Positions 54,882-64,000 of a stretch of 64,000 nt of DNA are shown piece after piece. The DNA is taken from positions 558,001 through 622,000 of the forward strand of contig NZ_WUAG01000001.1 in NCBI RefSeq assembly GCF_009828855.1, written 5' to 3'. Under the pieces are notes generated by a model. That model ran no database searches. It was given only the letters and a program-made list of their open reading frames with translations, and had not been told where the DNA came from. The position numbers and the translations under genes were made by a program. Numbering within the stretch: position 1 is the stretch's first letter; every line of letters begins with the position of its first letter. The DNA comes from Psychromonas sp. L1A2 (lineage in GTDB: Bacteria; Pseudomonadota; Gammaproteobacteria; Enterobacterales; Psychromonadaceae).

Positions 54882-55577
54882 TTAGATTAATGGATTAACA
54901 ACATCGCTTAAATCTGGGAAATAACAAATCACTTCCACGCCAGCTTCTTTAGCTTGCTCAAACAAGTCTGCATATTTTTTATCAATAAAGTCTGCTGCTT
55001 GTACTCGTTCAATACCTGAATGTAACACTGCAAATAAAAGAATACTGCGATAACCTTGTTGTTTCATTTCAATTAATTCACGTAAATGCTTTTGCCCGCG
55101 TGTGGTTACTGCATCAGGAAAGTATCCATCTCCAATTTGATTGCGCTCGTCTAATAAGGTGCAGCTCTTCACTTCCACATAACAGTTCGCTTTATGGTCA
55201 TCGGTTAATAAAAAGTCGATACGACTATTTTCTTCACCATATTTCACTTCAGCTTTACAGTGTTGGTAGTCGAGTAATTCTGGAATCTTTTTTTGTTCAA
55301 TCGCTTCTGCAACCAATGCATTGGCCTTAGCGGTGTTCACACATATCCAATGGCCAGCTTGAGTGAGTGTAAATTCCCATGTGTATTGGTATTTACGTTT
55401 TTTATTATTAGAGGTGCTGTAAAAAACACTGTCTCCTGGTTCTGCACAGCCGGTCATTGCCCCTGTATTTGCACAATAAATGGTGGTTTCAGTGCCATCT
55501 TCAAGGATTACATCAGCTAAAAACCGTTTATAGCGTTTTATTAATATTGCTTTTTTTAGAGGAGTTTCAAATATCAT
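54882..55577 (-). CDS. sfsA: DNA/RNA nuclease SfsA
   Basis: A 231-residue SfsA-family protein (E. coli 234). It has an N-terminal OB-like part with [20 protein letters not shown] and [21 protein letters not shown] nuclease-like domain follows with [23 protein letters not shown] (E-x-K motif), [20 protein letters not shown] and [20 protein letters not shown]. First described as a sugar-fermentation stimulation protein, it is now regarded as a nuclease. Monocistronic. Confidence 0.95.
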   Translation of the reverse strand: MIFETPLKKAILIKRYKRFLADVILEDGTETTIYCANTGAMTGCAEPGDSVFYSTSNNKKRKYQYTWEFTLTQAGHWICVNTAKANALVAEAIEQKKIPELLDYQHCKAEVKYGEENSRIDFLLTDDHKANCYVEVKSCTLLDERNQIGDGYFPDAVTTRGQKHLRELIEMKQQGYRSILLFAVLHSGIERVQAADFIDKKYADLFEQAKEAGVEVICYFPDLSDVVNPLI

Positions 55578-55700
55578 TTTATATTTATACCTTTATGATT
55601 TAGCTGATTATTTTTAATCTATTAACGACTTATTTTTAATAGTTTACCAGCAATTACTTAACAATTTAGTCACATTTCAATTATTCTCTCTTTACTATTT

Positions 55701-55720
55701 AAATGATAGTGATTATCATT
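55701..55720. promoter_or_regulatory. Fur box upstream of small ORF
   Basis: AAATGATAGTGATTATCATT is a strong match to the Fur consensus, about 100 bp before the 65-codon gene. Confidence 0.68.
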
Positions 55721-55821
55721 ACATGGAGTAGGGAATGACGTGTGGCGAGTTTATTTAAAGCGACGATAAGATATTTTTTCATAAGGGAGTATTAAAGCAC
55801 ATGGAAATGGAGGAGTCAGAT

Positions 55822-56019
55822 ATGACGATTCAAATTGAAATAGACGAAGAAAAGTTAATGCACTTATTCGAGCTGGGCGTGTTATGCGCTTCTGATTTTC
55901 GTTGTTTAAATAGTGAGTCAAAGCAACAAGTCTCTAAGTTATGCCTTACTAGTTGTTCTAAACGTCTAAAAACAATTACCTGTAATATCCCTATTGCTAT
56001 GTATAAACAAGCACACTAG
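55822..56019 (+). CDS. Small acidic/cysteine-containing protein, possibly Fur-regulated
   Basis: A 65-residue protein, MTIQIEIDEEKLMHLFELGV then LCASDFRCLNSESKQQVSKL. It has four or five cysteines (LCASDFRC, KLCLTSC, ITCN), so metal or iron-sulfur binding is possible. Family not recognised. The ATG at 55822 follows GGAGGAGTCAGAT at ideal spacing; an ATG at 55801 is in frame but less well placed. A Fur box upstream suggests an iron-stress role, by inference. Confidence 0.7.
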   Translation: MTIQIEIDEEKLMHLFELGVLCASDFRCLNSESKQQVSKLCLTSCSKRLKTITCNIPIAMYKQAH

Positions 56020-56296
56020 CTCTTTGCATTTATTAATGATCTTAAGGGATCTTATTTAAATGTTAGATTGCTTGTTTTAACTTACGCCCTGTATAGAGGG
56101 CTTAATATAGATGTTGGTCTTTTTTATTACTGTTGTCAGATAAAAGCCGTTAAGCAAGTCGTTGTTTAAAGGTTTCCTCAAATTTCACTAAACGAATATG
56201 ATTAAATCGCTATTTAATATGCTGGCTATTATTACATTTCCTAAACAGATCACGTAAACTACGCGCTTATTTTTTAAGCCACTTTTCAGGTGAATC

Positions 56297-57925
56297 ATGA
56301 TACGTCTCAACCAAGTTAAATTACCGCTCGACCACAATGAAGATGCGTTGCAGCAGTTTGTCTTAACAAAGCTAAATATTACAGCACAGCAATTGGTTAA
56401 TATTCATGTATTTAAACGTGGTTATGATGCCCGTAAGAAGAATCACATTACGCTTATTTATACGCTCGATATCACGTTAATTGATGTTGACGAAGCACAA
56501 TTGTTGAGTGATTTTGAAACAGATCAAAACGTACGTGTTTCTCCAGATACCGATTATAAATACGTTGCGACAGCGCCTGCCGGTTTAACTGAGCGTCCAC
56601 TTGTTATTGGTATGGGTCCTTGTGGTTTATTCGTAGCGTTAATGTTGGCACAAATGGGCTTTAAGCCGATCGTATTAGAACGCGGAAAATCTGTTCATGA
56701 ACGTGCAAAAGATACATTCCGTTTTTGGCGTACCAGTGAGTTAAATACTGAATCAAATGTACAGTTTGGTGAAGGTGGGGCGGGTACTTTCTCTGACGGT
56801 AAATTGTATAGTCAAGTTAAAGATCCTGGTTTCAAAGGCTTAAAGGTAAAACAAGAATTTGTTGCAGCGGGCGCACCTGCTGAAATTATCTATGTAAGTA
56901 AACCACATATTGGTACTTATAAGCTTGTGACCATGGTAGAAAAAATGCGTCGCCAAATCATCGAGTTGGGTGGTGAGATCCGCTTCGAAACACGTGTTGA
57001 AGAAATTAATATGGAAGAGGTTGACGGCCATAAACAAGTTACTGGTGTGACGTTAAACGGTGGCGAAGTGATTCACTCTCGTTATGTCACCGCAGCGATT
57101 GGTCATAGTGCCCGTGATACTTTCCAAATGTTACATGACAAAGGCGTACACATGGACGCACAGTCATTCTCTATTGGTTTCCGTATCGAGCATAAACAAG
57201 AGATGATTGACCAAGCTCGATTTGGTCTTAATGCAGGGCATCCCATTTTAGGCGCTGCCGATTACAAACTTGTACATCATTGTAAAAATGGCCGTAGTGT
57301 TTATAGTTTTTGTATGTGCCCTGGTGGCGTTGTTGTTGCAGCAACGTCTGAAGAACATGCTGTTGTAACGAATGGTATGAGCCAGTATTCACGTAGTGAG
57401 CGTAATGCGAATAGTGCGATTGTTGTTGGTATTTCACCTGAAGATTTTAATAACGACCCAATGCAAGGGGTTGCGCTGCAGCGTAAACTAGAACGCCATG
57501 CTTATATCATGGGTGGCAGCAATTACGATGCACCTGCTCAAATGGTGGGCGACTTTCTTGCTGCAGGTAGCGGTAAACCTTATGAGAATGTTGAACCATC
57601 TTATAAACCAAACGTAAAAATGACCGATTTAAGCGAAGCACTACCACAGTTTGCTATTGATGCCATTCGTGAAGCATTACCTGCTTTTGCTAAGAAAATT
57701 CGTGGTTTTGACAGTAAAGATGCGATGCTAACCGGTGTTGAAACACGGACTTCATCACCAATCCAAATTAAACGTGGTGATGATTTCCAAAGTATTAACA
57801 CACAAGGTTTATACCCTGGTGGTGAAGGTGCTGGTTATGCTGGTGGTATTTTATCTGCGGGTATTGATGGTATTAAAATAGCTGAAGCAGTGGCGTTAAA
57901 AATGTTGGCTGATTTAGAAGCTTAA
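56297..57925 (+). CDS. NAD(P)/FAD-dependent oxidoreductase (COG2509-type)
   Basis: A 542-residue flavoprotein. The N-terminal 95-residue domain precedes the FAD-binding VIGMGPCGLFVALMLAQMGF near residue 103. Then come VQFGEGGAGTFSDGKLYS, HIGTYKLVTMVEKMRRQI, FSIGFRIEHKQEMIDQARFG, CMCPGGVVVAATSEE and GLYPGGEGAGYAGGILSAGI, all characteristic of this uncharacterised dehydrogenase family. Substrate is unknown. Monocistronic, with a terminator. Confidence 0.9.
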   Translation: MIRLNQVKLPLDHNEDALQQFVLTKLNITAQQLVNIHVFKRGYDARKKNHITLIYTLDITLIDVDEAQLLSDFETDQNVRVSPDTDYKYVATAPAGLTERPLVIGMGPCGLFVALMLAQMGFKPIVLERGKSVHERAKDTFRFWRTSELNTESNVQFGEGGAGTFSDGKLYSQVKDPGFKGLKVKQEFVAAGAPAEIIYVSKPHIGTYKLVTMVEKMRRQIIELGGEIRFETRVEEINMEEVDGHKQVTGVTLNGGEVIHSRYVTAAIGHSARDTFQMLHDKGVHMDAQSFSIGFRIEHKQEMIDQARFGLNAGHPILGAADYKLVHHCKNGRSVYSFCMCPGGVVVAATSEEHAVVTNGMSQYSRSERNANSAIVVGISPEDFNNDPMQGVALQRKLERHAYIMGGSNYDAPAQMVGDFLAAGSGKPYENVEPSYKPNVKMTDLSEALPQFAIDAIREALPAFAKKIRGFDSKDAMLTGVETRTSSPIQIKRGDDFQSINTQGLYPGGEGAGYAGGILSAGIDGIKIAEAVALKMLADLEA

Positions 57926-57966
57926 TTTATTTACTTTTTATAAAAGACACTTAATAAATTAAAACT

Positions 57967-58005
57967 AAAAAAGGTAATCCTGCATTAAGCATGATTACCT
58001 TTTTT
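57967..58005. terminator. Terminator between FAD oxidoreductase and YkgJ-type gene
   Basis: AAAAAGGTAATC / GATTACCTTTTTT hairpin with A and T runs on both sides, serving both convergent genes. Confidence 0.88.
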
Positions 58006-58085
58006 ATTATTTAAGAATAATTAAAGCTAAACCTTCAGCCTTATGCTTTAGCTTTAATTTTAGACTTCAGTTTTAGATTTCAACG

Positions 58086-58628
58086 TTAAACTTCAAGAAT
58101 GGGAATCGGACTCGTATTTTGTGATGCGGCAAAGTCGATCAGTTCTAGTAGCTTGTCTTGGATGATAACTAAATTTCTAGACTGTACCGCTTCTTCTAAC
58201 GGTTCATTTAAAGACAGCCCATAACTACGGTATCCCGCTTTTGTTGGGATAGATAATGACATCGGAATACCCTGTGCCACACCTCCACCAATCAGTTCTA
58301 TTGCACGATCTCTAATTAAAACAACCTTAGGATCTTGTATTGGCTGAAAAATAATGCCGTTTTCATCAGAACGTAACATGATGCCTGACAGATCTGGGCG
58401 CCAACTGTCATCTAATTGCCCCATAAAGCGCCATGCACAGTACCAGTCTTGGCAAACAGAAGGGCGTTGCTGATAAATTTTGCAACCGCCAGCTTCCATT
58501 AAATTTTCGCAAGCTTGGTTAGCTGGTTTCTTGAAATTTTTATCATCAATAAGCAGTTCAACACAACAGGCTGTACATTCGCCACACTCTCGATTTTTCA
58601 CTAAATGTGATTCGTTATCTTCACTCAT
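58086..58628 (-). CDS. YkgJ-family cysteine-cluster protein
   Basis: A 180-residue soluble protein with the zinc- or iron-binding cysteine cluster of the YkgJ/UPF0153 family: RECGECTACCVELLID, then ACENLMEAGGCKIYQQRPSV and CQDWYCAWRFMGQLDDSWRP. Function is unknown. The start ATG (58628) follows a weak ribosome site. Single gene. Confidence 0.88.
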   Translation of the reverse strand: MSEDNESHLVKNRECGECTACCVELLIDDKNFKKPANQACENLMEAGGCKIYQQRPSVCQDWYCAWRFMGQLDDSWRPDLSGIMLRSDENGIIFQPIQDPKVVLIRDRAIELIGGGVAQGIPMSLSIPTKAGYRSYGLSLNEPLEEAVQSRNLVIIQDKLLELIDFAASQNTSPIPILEV

Positions 58629-59047
58629 TCTTACTACTCATTTATTCAATGTTATTACTAATCATGTGATTACTGATTATGTTAGTGATGGTATTGACTA
58701 TTGACCACGTTGTTTTGGCTTACCATGACTTATGTTAGCTTATCGTTGACATGATTTTAGAAAATATGCGCGAATAGTACAGCAATCGATGTGTTTATTC
58801 AGCGTCTGTTTTATTTGTAAGGATATAGCTAATAAATAAAGTCGATCTATAAACTTAAGCACTTAAGCACTTAAGTATTTAACTATGCGCTTATCTTTGG
58901 TTGATTTATTACTACTACGGTTAATTTTAATAATTTAATGCTCCTCTCTCTTCTGACCTTTTAATATTTACAATTTGTACTTCTACTTAAAAATCCTGTA
59001 TATCTAAGACTCTCAATTTATTAGCTTTTTTGTATTAAGGAATAGAA
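58629..59047. other. 419-bp spacer
   Basis: Promoters of the divergent YkgJ-type and dehydrogenase genes. Contains a short direct repeat AAGCACTT (58857-58880). Nothing else recognised. Confidence 0.5.
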
Positions 59048-59980
59048 ATGAATATTGTTTTATTAGATGCATTAACGTTAGGTGATAGTGATTTATCTGT
59101 TTTTGATGGGGTAGGTGAGTTAACTGTTTATGAAACAACGAGTTCAGAAGAAACATCAGAAAGACTTGCAGGGCAAGAGATAGCGATCACTAATAAAGTG
59201 GTGATTACTGCTGAGCATATGGCGAATAATCCTGATTTAAAACTAATTTGTATTTCAGCAACAGGCACTAATAATGTTGATTTAGTGGCTGCTGAAAAAG
59301 CCGGCATAGAAGTGAAAAATGTATCTGGTTATTCCACTGAAAGTGTTAGCCAGTCTACTTTCTCTTTATTATTTCAGTTAATTCACCAAAGTCGTTATTA
59401 CGATCAATATATTGCAGACAAACAATGGTGTGATAGTCCAATATTTACGCATATAGAACGTCCTTTTTATGAACTAAAAGGTAAGCGTTGGGGCATTATT
59501 GCAATGGGTACTATTGGACAACGTGTTGCTGAACTTGCTGCTGCATTTGGTTGTGATGTTTGTTATTACTCGACGTCAGGTAAAAATACACAACAAAGCA
59601 TTTCACAAGTTAGCTTAGAAACGTTATTAAGTGAGTGTGATGTTATTTCTATTCATGCCCCATTTAATGCGCAAACTGAAAACCTGATTGGTGCCAATCA
59701 GCTAAAACAGTTAAAAGCGGGGGCTGTGATCATGAATTTAGGACGAGGTGGTATTATTGATGAAGTTGCGATGGCAGAGGCGTTAGAGACTCGAGATATC
59801 TATCACGCAACAGACGTTTTAGCCGTTGAACCTATGGCAGAAAATCATCCTTATTTATCATTAAAAGCATCACACCGTTTAGTCGTAACGCCTCATACCG
59901 CTTGGGCAAGTGTAGAAGCACGTGAATGTTTACTAGGTAAAGTCGTGGATAATATTAACAGTTTCGTCGATAACCAGTAG
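59048..59980 (+). CDS. D-2-hydroxyacid dehydrogenase (glycerate/hydroxypyruvate type)
   Basis: NAD-dependent reductase of 2-oxoacids such as hydroxypyruvate or glyoxylate. It has 310 residues, with ISATGTNNVDLVAAEKAGIE, nucleotide loop WGIIAMGTIGQRVAEL near 155, catalytic-region NLGRGGIIDEVAMAEALETR and the His in VTPHTAWASVEAR. Closest in pattern to HprA/GhrB-like enzymes; the substrate is not certain. TAAGGAATAGAA precedes the ATG. Monocistronic, with a strong terminator. Confidence 0.9.
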   Translation: MNIVLLDALTLGDSDLSVFDGVGELTVYETTSSEETSERLAGQEIAITNKVVITAEHMANNPDLKLICISATGTNNVDLVAAEKAGIEVKNVSGYSTESVSQSTFSLLFQLIHQSRYYDQYIADKQWCDSPIFTHIERPFYELKGKRWGIIAMGTIGQRVAELAAAFGCDVCYYSTSGKNTQQSISQVSLETLLSECDVISIHAPFNAQTENLIGANQLKQLKAGAVIMNLGRGGIIDEVAMAEALETRDIYHATDVLAVEPMAENHPYLSLKASHRLVVTPHTAWASVEARECLLGKVVDNINSFVDNQ

Positions 59981-60050
59981 AACAGTGTTTGTAGAAGAAC
60001 AATACAGATATTTTTTGCTATCTCATCGGTTCATTGAAAAGTAAGTAAAG

Positions 60051-60087
60051 AAAAGCCCCGCTTTATAGATATAAAGCGGGGCTTTTT
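60051..60087. terminator. Terminator between dehydrogenase and purine permease
   Basis: AAAAGCCCCGCTTTAT / ATAAAGCGGGGCTTTTT, a perfect stem with A and T runs, bidirectional. Confidence 0.94.
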
Positions 60088-60149
60088 AATGTCGATTGTT
60101 AATTGTTAATTATAGATTATGAATGCTCATCAATAATCTTAGTGTTCGC

Positions 60150-61445
60150 TTAACCAGGGAAGAAAATAAGTTTAGCTAGGAATAAAATAGCTAAGAACCA
60201 AACACTGAGACTTAAGTCTTTTGACTTGCCGCTTGCAACCTTAATCGCTGCGTAAGCGATAAAACCAATTGCGATACCGTTTGCGATTGAGAATGTTAAT
60301 GGCATCATCAACGCAACAATCACTACTGGTGCAGATTCAGTAATATCATCCCAATCGATACTTTTTAGCCCACCGACCATTAATACCGCAACATATAACA
60401 GAGCACCTGCCGTAGCATAAGCGGGTACCATACCAGCCAATGGTGCAAAAAATAACGCTAATAAAAATAACACACCGACAACAACAGCAGTTAAACCAGT
60501 TCGACCACCTTCAGCAACACCAGATACGCTTTCGATGTAACTTGTTGTAGTAGAAGTACCTAACATTGAACCTGCAATCGATGCACCACTATCGGCTAAT
60601 AAAGCACGGCTTAAGCGTGGTAAATTGCCGTCTTTATCTAATAGTTTTGCTTTATCTGCTACGGCAATTAATGTGCCTGACGTATCAAATAAATCGACGA
60701 ACAAGAAGGCAAAAACAATACTAATCATGCCAACATTAAATGCACCAGCGATATCCATTTGCATGAAAGTAGGGGCAATACTTGGCGGCATAGACATAAT
60801 ACCAGTGTATTGAACGTCACCCATTAACAAGCCAATAATCGTCACACCTAAAATAGCGATCATTACACCGCCTTTAACACGGTAATGTGCTAATGCGATC
60901 GTAGCGATAAACGCTAAACAAGCTAATGCTGCTGGTAATGCGGTTAAATCACCTAAGCTCACTAATGTGGCTGGGTTAGCAACAACAATTCCTGCATTTT
61001 TAAGTGCGATAAGAGCAAGGAATAAACCGATACCTGCTGCAATACCTTTACGCATTGGTAATGGAATTGAATTGATTATCCACTCACGAATTTTAAATAA
61101 ACTTAATAAAGTAAAGCAAACACCCGATAGGAATACCGCACCTAATGCTACTTCCCAAGTGTATCCCATGTGTAAAACAACTGTGTACGAGAAGAAGGCA
61201 TTAAGCCCCATTCCAGGTGCTAATGCGACAGGGTAATTAGCGTAAAAACCCATGATAAAACAACCTAACGCGGCTGCTAAACATGTTGCTACAAATACGG
61301 CACCTGAGTCCATACCGGTTGCTGATAACATTGATGGGTTAACAAAAATGATATAAGCCATGGTTAAGAAAGTGGTAAAGCCAGCAACAATTTCTGTTTT
61401 TACATTGCTGTTGTTCGCGCTTAGTTTAAATAATTTTTCTAACAT
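60150..61445 (-). CDS. NCS2-family (AzgA type) adenine/guanine/hypoxanthine permease
   Basis: Proton-coupled purine base importer in the inner membrane. A 431-residue protein with about 12-14 helices. The AzgA-subfamily N-terminus is EIVAGFTTFLTMAYIIFVNP, followed by PVALAPGMGLNAFFSYTVV. The second conserved repeat has VDLFDTSGTLIAVADKAKLL and STTTSYIESVSGVAEGGRTG. It resembles E. coli AdeP/GhxP. Monocistronic; ribosome site GGAAAAATT. Confidence 0.93.
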   Translation of the reverse strand: MLEKLFKLSANNSNVKTEIVAGFTTFLTMAYIIFVNPSMLSATGMDSGAVFVATCLAAALGCFIMGFYANYPVALAPGMGLNAFFSYTVVLHMGYTWEVALGAVFLSGVCFTLLSLFKIREWIINSIPLPMRKGIAAGIGLFLALIALKNAGIVVANPATLVSLGDLTALPAALACLAFIATIALAHYRVKGGVMIAILGVTIIGLLMGDVQYTGIMSMPPSIAPTFMQMDIAGAFNVGMISIVFAFLFVDLFDTSGTLIAVADKAKLLDKDGNLPRLSRALLADSGASIAGSMLGTSTTTSYIESVSGVAEGGRTGLTAVVVGVLFLLALFFAPLAGMVPAYATAGALLYVAVLMVGGLKSIDWDDITESAPVVIVALMMPLTFSIANGIAIGFIAYAAIKVASGKSKDLSLSVWFLAILFLAKLIFFPG

Positions 61446-61504
61446 AATTTTTCCGTTACTAGCTGGTTTGAAGGCCTGATTCCTTGAAGCCTATGAGGTT
61501 AATA

Positions 61505-61718
61505 ATACCGATTATATTAAATTTTTTATCTATATTTTGCGCAGAGAAAACAGTTCAATTCAAGGCGAAAATTGAGCCTTTCGAAGATTAACTTCGTTAA
61601 TCGAGAATTAACCAAAAGATGTTAATACTTTAATGGCCGTTCCCTTTACGAAGTTTACAACGAGGAAGTGGGCTGTTTTAACCAGTAAAATAGATAAGCT
61701 ATTTATTGTGATTGGTAT
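61505..61718 (-). repeat. Interspersed repeat B, copy 2
   Basis: About 214 bp in reverse orientation to 7544-7742, bounded by ATACCGATTATATTAA and TTGTGATTGGTAT. The shared core GAAGATTAACTTCGTTAATC and ATGGCCGTTCCCTTTACGAA is conserved; flanks are more diverged. Confidence 0.85.
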
Positions 61719-61797
61719 AATAGAGTGTAAATTTATTAAGCGCGTAGAATAACTGATTTTAATGATCACTGTAATCATTAAATGAACAAGAGTAACT

Positions 61798-61959
61798 ATA
61801 CCAAAAGAATTAATAAAGTGATCATTCTTGCTGGTTAAAATCACCCCTAACTGCGTTGTGAATTTTGGAGTGAGAACAACTATCTCCTACAACTCACGCC
61901 TTATTAGTGTTAATTTTTCCTGCGCAATCTCTGATCACTTATTTAATTCTATTGGTATT
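61798..61959 (+). repeat. Interspersed repeat A, copy 3
   Basis: The best-preserved copy, 162 bp, with both outer ends intact: ATACCAAAAGAATTAATAAA and TTATTTAATTCTATTGGTAT. Same orientation as 8974-9131. Confidence 0.92.
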
Positions 61960-62047
61960 AGAGGTAGAAATAAAATAGTGTTAGAAAGAAAAAACTGGCC
62001 GAAGCCAGTTTTAAATAATGGAAAAGGTATTATTAAAAATACAGACT

Positions 62048-63772
62048 CTACTTTTGCGGTGATTTATTGTTAACGGTTGAGTCAAAGCGTATGCCTTGGT
62101 CGTTAATCTCTAAAGTGATATTCATACGCGCATCATAATCCATTAAGAACATTGCCTCTTCTGGGATGATTTCACCTGCTAATTTCGCTGCATCTGAAAT
62201 TGGCGTTAATATTTTCTTCGCATCAAAAGATAATTGATAAATACCATTAGCTGATAACTTCTCAAGTGCTAATTTTTCAGCTTCCTGTAAACCTTTGTTT
62301 CCATTATAAATAACTAAATGGTTACCTTTGATCGCTAATTTTGCATCTAGGTTTAACTCCGGTGGTGTAGGGAATAGCTTGTTTAACGAAACAGCTGGGC
62401 CATTATCGGTTAATTCAATTTGTTGTAATTGAGGAACAAACATTTTTAGTGAGTTAAAAGTAGCGACTGGATTATCAAGATGGATTGCTAGTAATGAATC
62501 AAAACTATCAAGTTGTGCTTGGTCATTATTTTCAGAAATACTGTAATCAAAGATTGCCGCACTGATCCCTTTAACGCCTGCCGCCATATTTGCACCCATA
62601 CCTAACATTGCCAAAGACTGTCCACTGGCTTTAATTTGATATTGAATATCTGCAAGCGGAGCGCATTGAAAGCTTGGTGTTGTTAGATCGGATAAAATAG
62701 TGGTTAGAGAGTTAGATAGTTGACTAACATCTAATCCAATTGACGTTGCGATGACGTTATTTTCAAAGTTTTGAGTATAGTTTGGAATAAAACCGCGTAA
62801 TGCTTTAAGGGCACCTAATATTGCTTGGTTTTTGCTTTCGATTATAGCTGAAAAGCCTAACGTTGATTCATCTTTACTGATATCTACTTGAGTATAACCG
62901 AAGGCAGTACGAGGCCAGTTTTGTGCAATGCTATTTAACTCATTTTTACAGACTTCTGTTTGTAGCATTTCAAATGGGTTTTGACCCTCTTCTTTACTAA
63001 GTTCAGTTAATTGTTTAGCAAGTTGGTTGCCATCTTTACTGGTTAAGCCCTTAATAATTTCAATATTATTAATGAAACCAACACTTGCATCTGAGAATTG
63101 GTGTTGTTCAATGATATCTGAAATAGTGGTTGTATCAGCTAAAGATTTACTTGGCTTTTCTAAACCGAGTGCCATTGCTAAAAGATCTTCAGATACAAAA
63201 TCACCTTCGATAGTGATGGTTAATATGCCATTTGATTGTGCAACTAGTAGGTTGATTGATTTACCATTATTGTTTTCTGTCAGCGGATAAGTACGGTAAG
63301 TCACATCCTTAAGCTTGCCTTCTTTATGTATGAAACCTGTTTCTTGTTCATTTTTATCTAATAGATCCCAGATAGCTTGTGGATTTACAACTTCAAGTTT
63401 AAAAACAGGTAATAAACCTAAAGTATAAAAGTAACCTCGTACTTGATCTGCTAAACCAAAAGTTTTAACTAATAAGTCGGCATCTTTTAAACCATCTTGA
63501 TAAGCTTTCATTAAATTAGCTAAGAAGTGCAATGATGGTGTTTCTTGATCATGTAAAGCTTCTATTTGAGCTTGATCTGACGGATCAATTAAATGTGGAG
63601 AAGAAGCAATGTAGTCTTTAATAGGAAATGGTGTTAATTGCCCTGTAAATAATGGAGTATCCGAAGGTACGTAGCTTAATACATTATTATCATCTGAGCT
63701 TTGTTGTTGTTGATATATGTAAGCAGAAGCACCAACGGCAACTACAGCGATAGGGATTAATAATTTTTTCAC
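62048..63772 (-). CDS. Large membrane-anchored protein of unknown function
   Basis: About 574 residues, with an N-terminal anchor or signal (KKLLIPIAVVAVGASAYIYQ) and a long exported domain. No catalytic motif recognised. Segments VLSYVPSDTPLFTGQLTPFP, GYFYTLGLLPVFKLEVVNPQ, GFINNIEIIKGLTSKDG and AVSLNKLFPTPPELNLDAKL read as a repeated alpha/beta layout. Two cysteines (EVCKNEL, FQCAPLADI) may pair. The GTG at 63772 is preferred, with GGAGTTTTAACC before it; an ATG at 63793 is in frame but lacks a site. Single gene at the window edge. Confidence 0.75.
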   Translation of the reverse strand: MKKLLIPIAVVAVGASAYIYQQQQSSDDNNVLSYVPSDTPLFTGQLTPFPIKDYIASSPHLIDPSDQAQIEALHDQETPSLHFLANLMKAYQDGLKDADLLVKTFGLADQVRGYFYTLGLLPVFKLEVVNPQAIWDLLDKNEQETGFIHKEGKLKDVTYRTYPLTENNNGKSINLLVAQSNGILTITIEGDFVSEDLLAMALGLEKPSKSLADTTTISDIIEQHQFSDASVGFINNIEIIKGLTSKDGNQLAKQLTELSKEEGQNPFEMLQTEVCKNELNSIAQNWPRTAFGYTQVDISKDESTLGFSAIIESKNQAILGALKALRGFIPNYTQNFENNVIATSIGLDVSQLSNSLTTILSDLTTPSFQCAPLADIQYQIKASGQSLAMLGMGANMAAGVKGISAAIFDYSISENNDQAQLDSFDSLLAIHLDNPVATFNSLKMFVPQLQQIELTDNGPAVSLNKLFPTPPELNLDAKLAIKGNHLVIYNGNKGLQEAEKLALEKLSANGIYQLSFDAKKILTPISDAAKLAGEIIPEEAMFLMDYDARMNITLEINDQGIRFDSTVNNKSPQK

Positions 63773-64000
63773 GGTTAAAACTCCATCATTCATTTATGAG
63801 TATGGTGACTAATTATTAGTCACTTTCACTTTATAAAAATATACTATCAATCCGAATAAATAGCGGATCTATTTTACTGGTTAACATAACTTACTTCGGT
63901 GATATAAGTTTAGTAAAGTGAGTAACTATTTACGGCAACCTATATCTTTAATTAAGCCATTTTCCCTTGGTGACATTAAGATCTTTTATAATCCAACTGA

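Larger units (their letters stand above)
61446..62047. other. 602-bp intergenic region holding repeats B and A
   Basis: It holds the permease promoter, then repeat B copy 2 (61505-61718) and repeat A copy 3 (61798-61959) only 79 bp apart. Short palindrome AACTGGC / GCCAGTT at about 61991-62010 before the next convergent gene end. No coding sequence. Confidence 0.65.

Noticed and set aside
1-64000. CRISPR arrays, rRNA and tRNA genes
   Set aside because: No regularly spaced repeat array and no tRNA or rRNA signature was noticed. The tandem repeats present have no spacers.

Overview
The window is AT-rich chromosomal DNA from a Gammaproteobacterium. Protein content (fruBKA with Cra, ThiBPQ, SfsA, YbiT, RhlE, AhpC/AhpF, Ni-SOD, a GH5 cellulase with a CBM5/12-like module, an alginate-lyase-fold protein, a PEP-CTERM protein) and the many short interspersed repeats suggest a cold-water marine bacterium of the Psychromonas/Alteromonadales kind. 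The genus is an inference; no rRNA or tRNA gene was seen.

1-34 kb is mostly ordinary chromosome. It holds the 5' part of NAD-malic enzyme, a LysR regulator divergent from a DJ-1/PfpI protein, a LysE exporter, a secreted cellulase and several small conserved proteins. Next come a Fur-box-preceded nickel superoxide dismutase operon (TPR-like protein, His-rich membrane peptide, sodN, sodX), thiBPQ, a PEP-CTERM protein, cra divergent from fruBKA with three Cra operators, proB, ahpC-ahpF, a Pmp3/YqaE peptide, an alginate-lyase-like protein, a tandem pair of DoxX-like membrane proteins, rhlE and ybiT.

34-51.5 kb is an accessory island. It opens with two genes that look like mobile gene cassettes bounded by attC-like sequences. 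One encodes a predicted proteasome/HslV-like N-terminal-threonine hydrolase. The other encodes a four-helix membrane protein resembling TRADD-N-associated membrane domains. A truncated IS110/IS1111 transposase gene sits in the next attC-like start. After that come an intact HUH (Y1) transposase element with inverted repeats, flanked by duplicated 3' tails of the U32 peptidase gene and of ahpF, and then a 2349-residue exported SpvB/VCBS/YD-repeat protein. That protein ends in a WHH nuclease toxin and is followed by a SUKH immunity gene. Downstream lie transposase remnants and four orphan toxin-tail/immunity cassettes.

51.5-64 kb returns to ordinary chromosome: U32 peptidase, Prx5 peroxiredoxin, SfsA, a small protein behind a strong Fur box, an FAD oxidoreductase, a YkgJ-type cysteine-cluster protein, a D-2-hydroxyacid dehydrogenase, an AzgA-type purine permease and a large membrane-anchored protein of unknown function. 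Two families of MITE-like intergenic repeats (about 160 bp, three copies; about 200-215 bp, two copies) are scattered through the ordinary regions.
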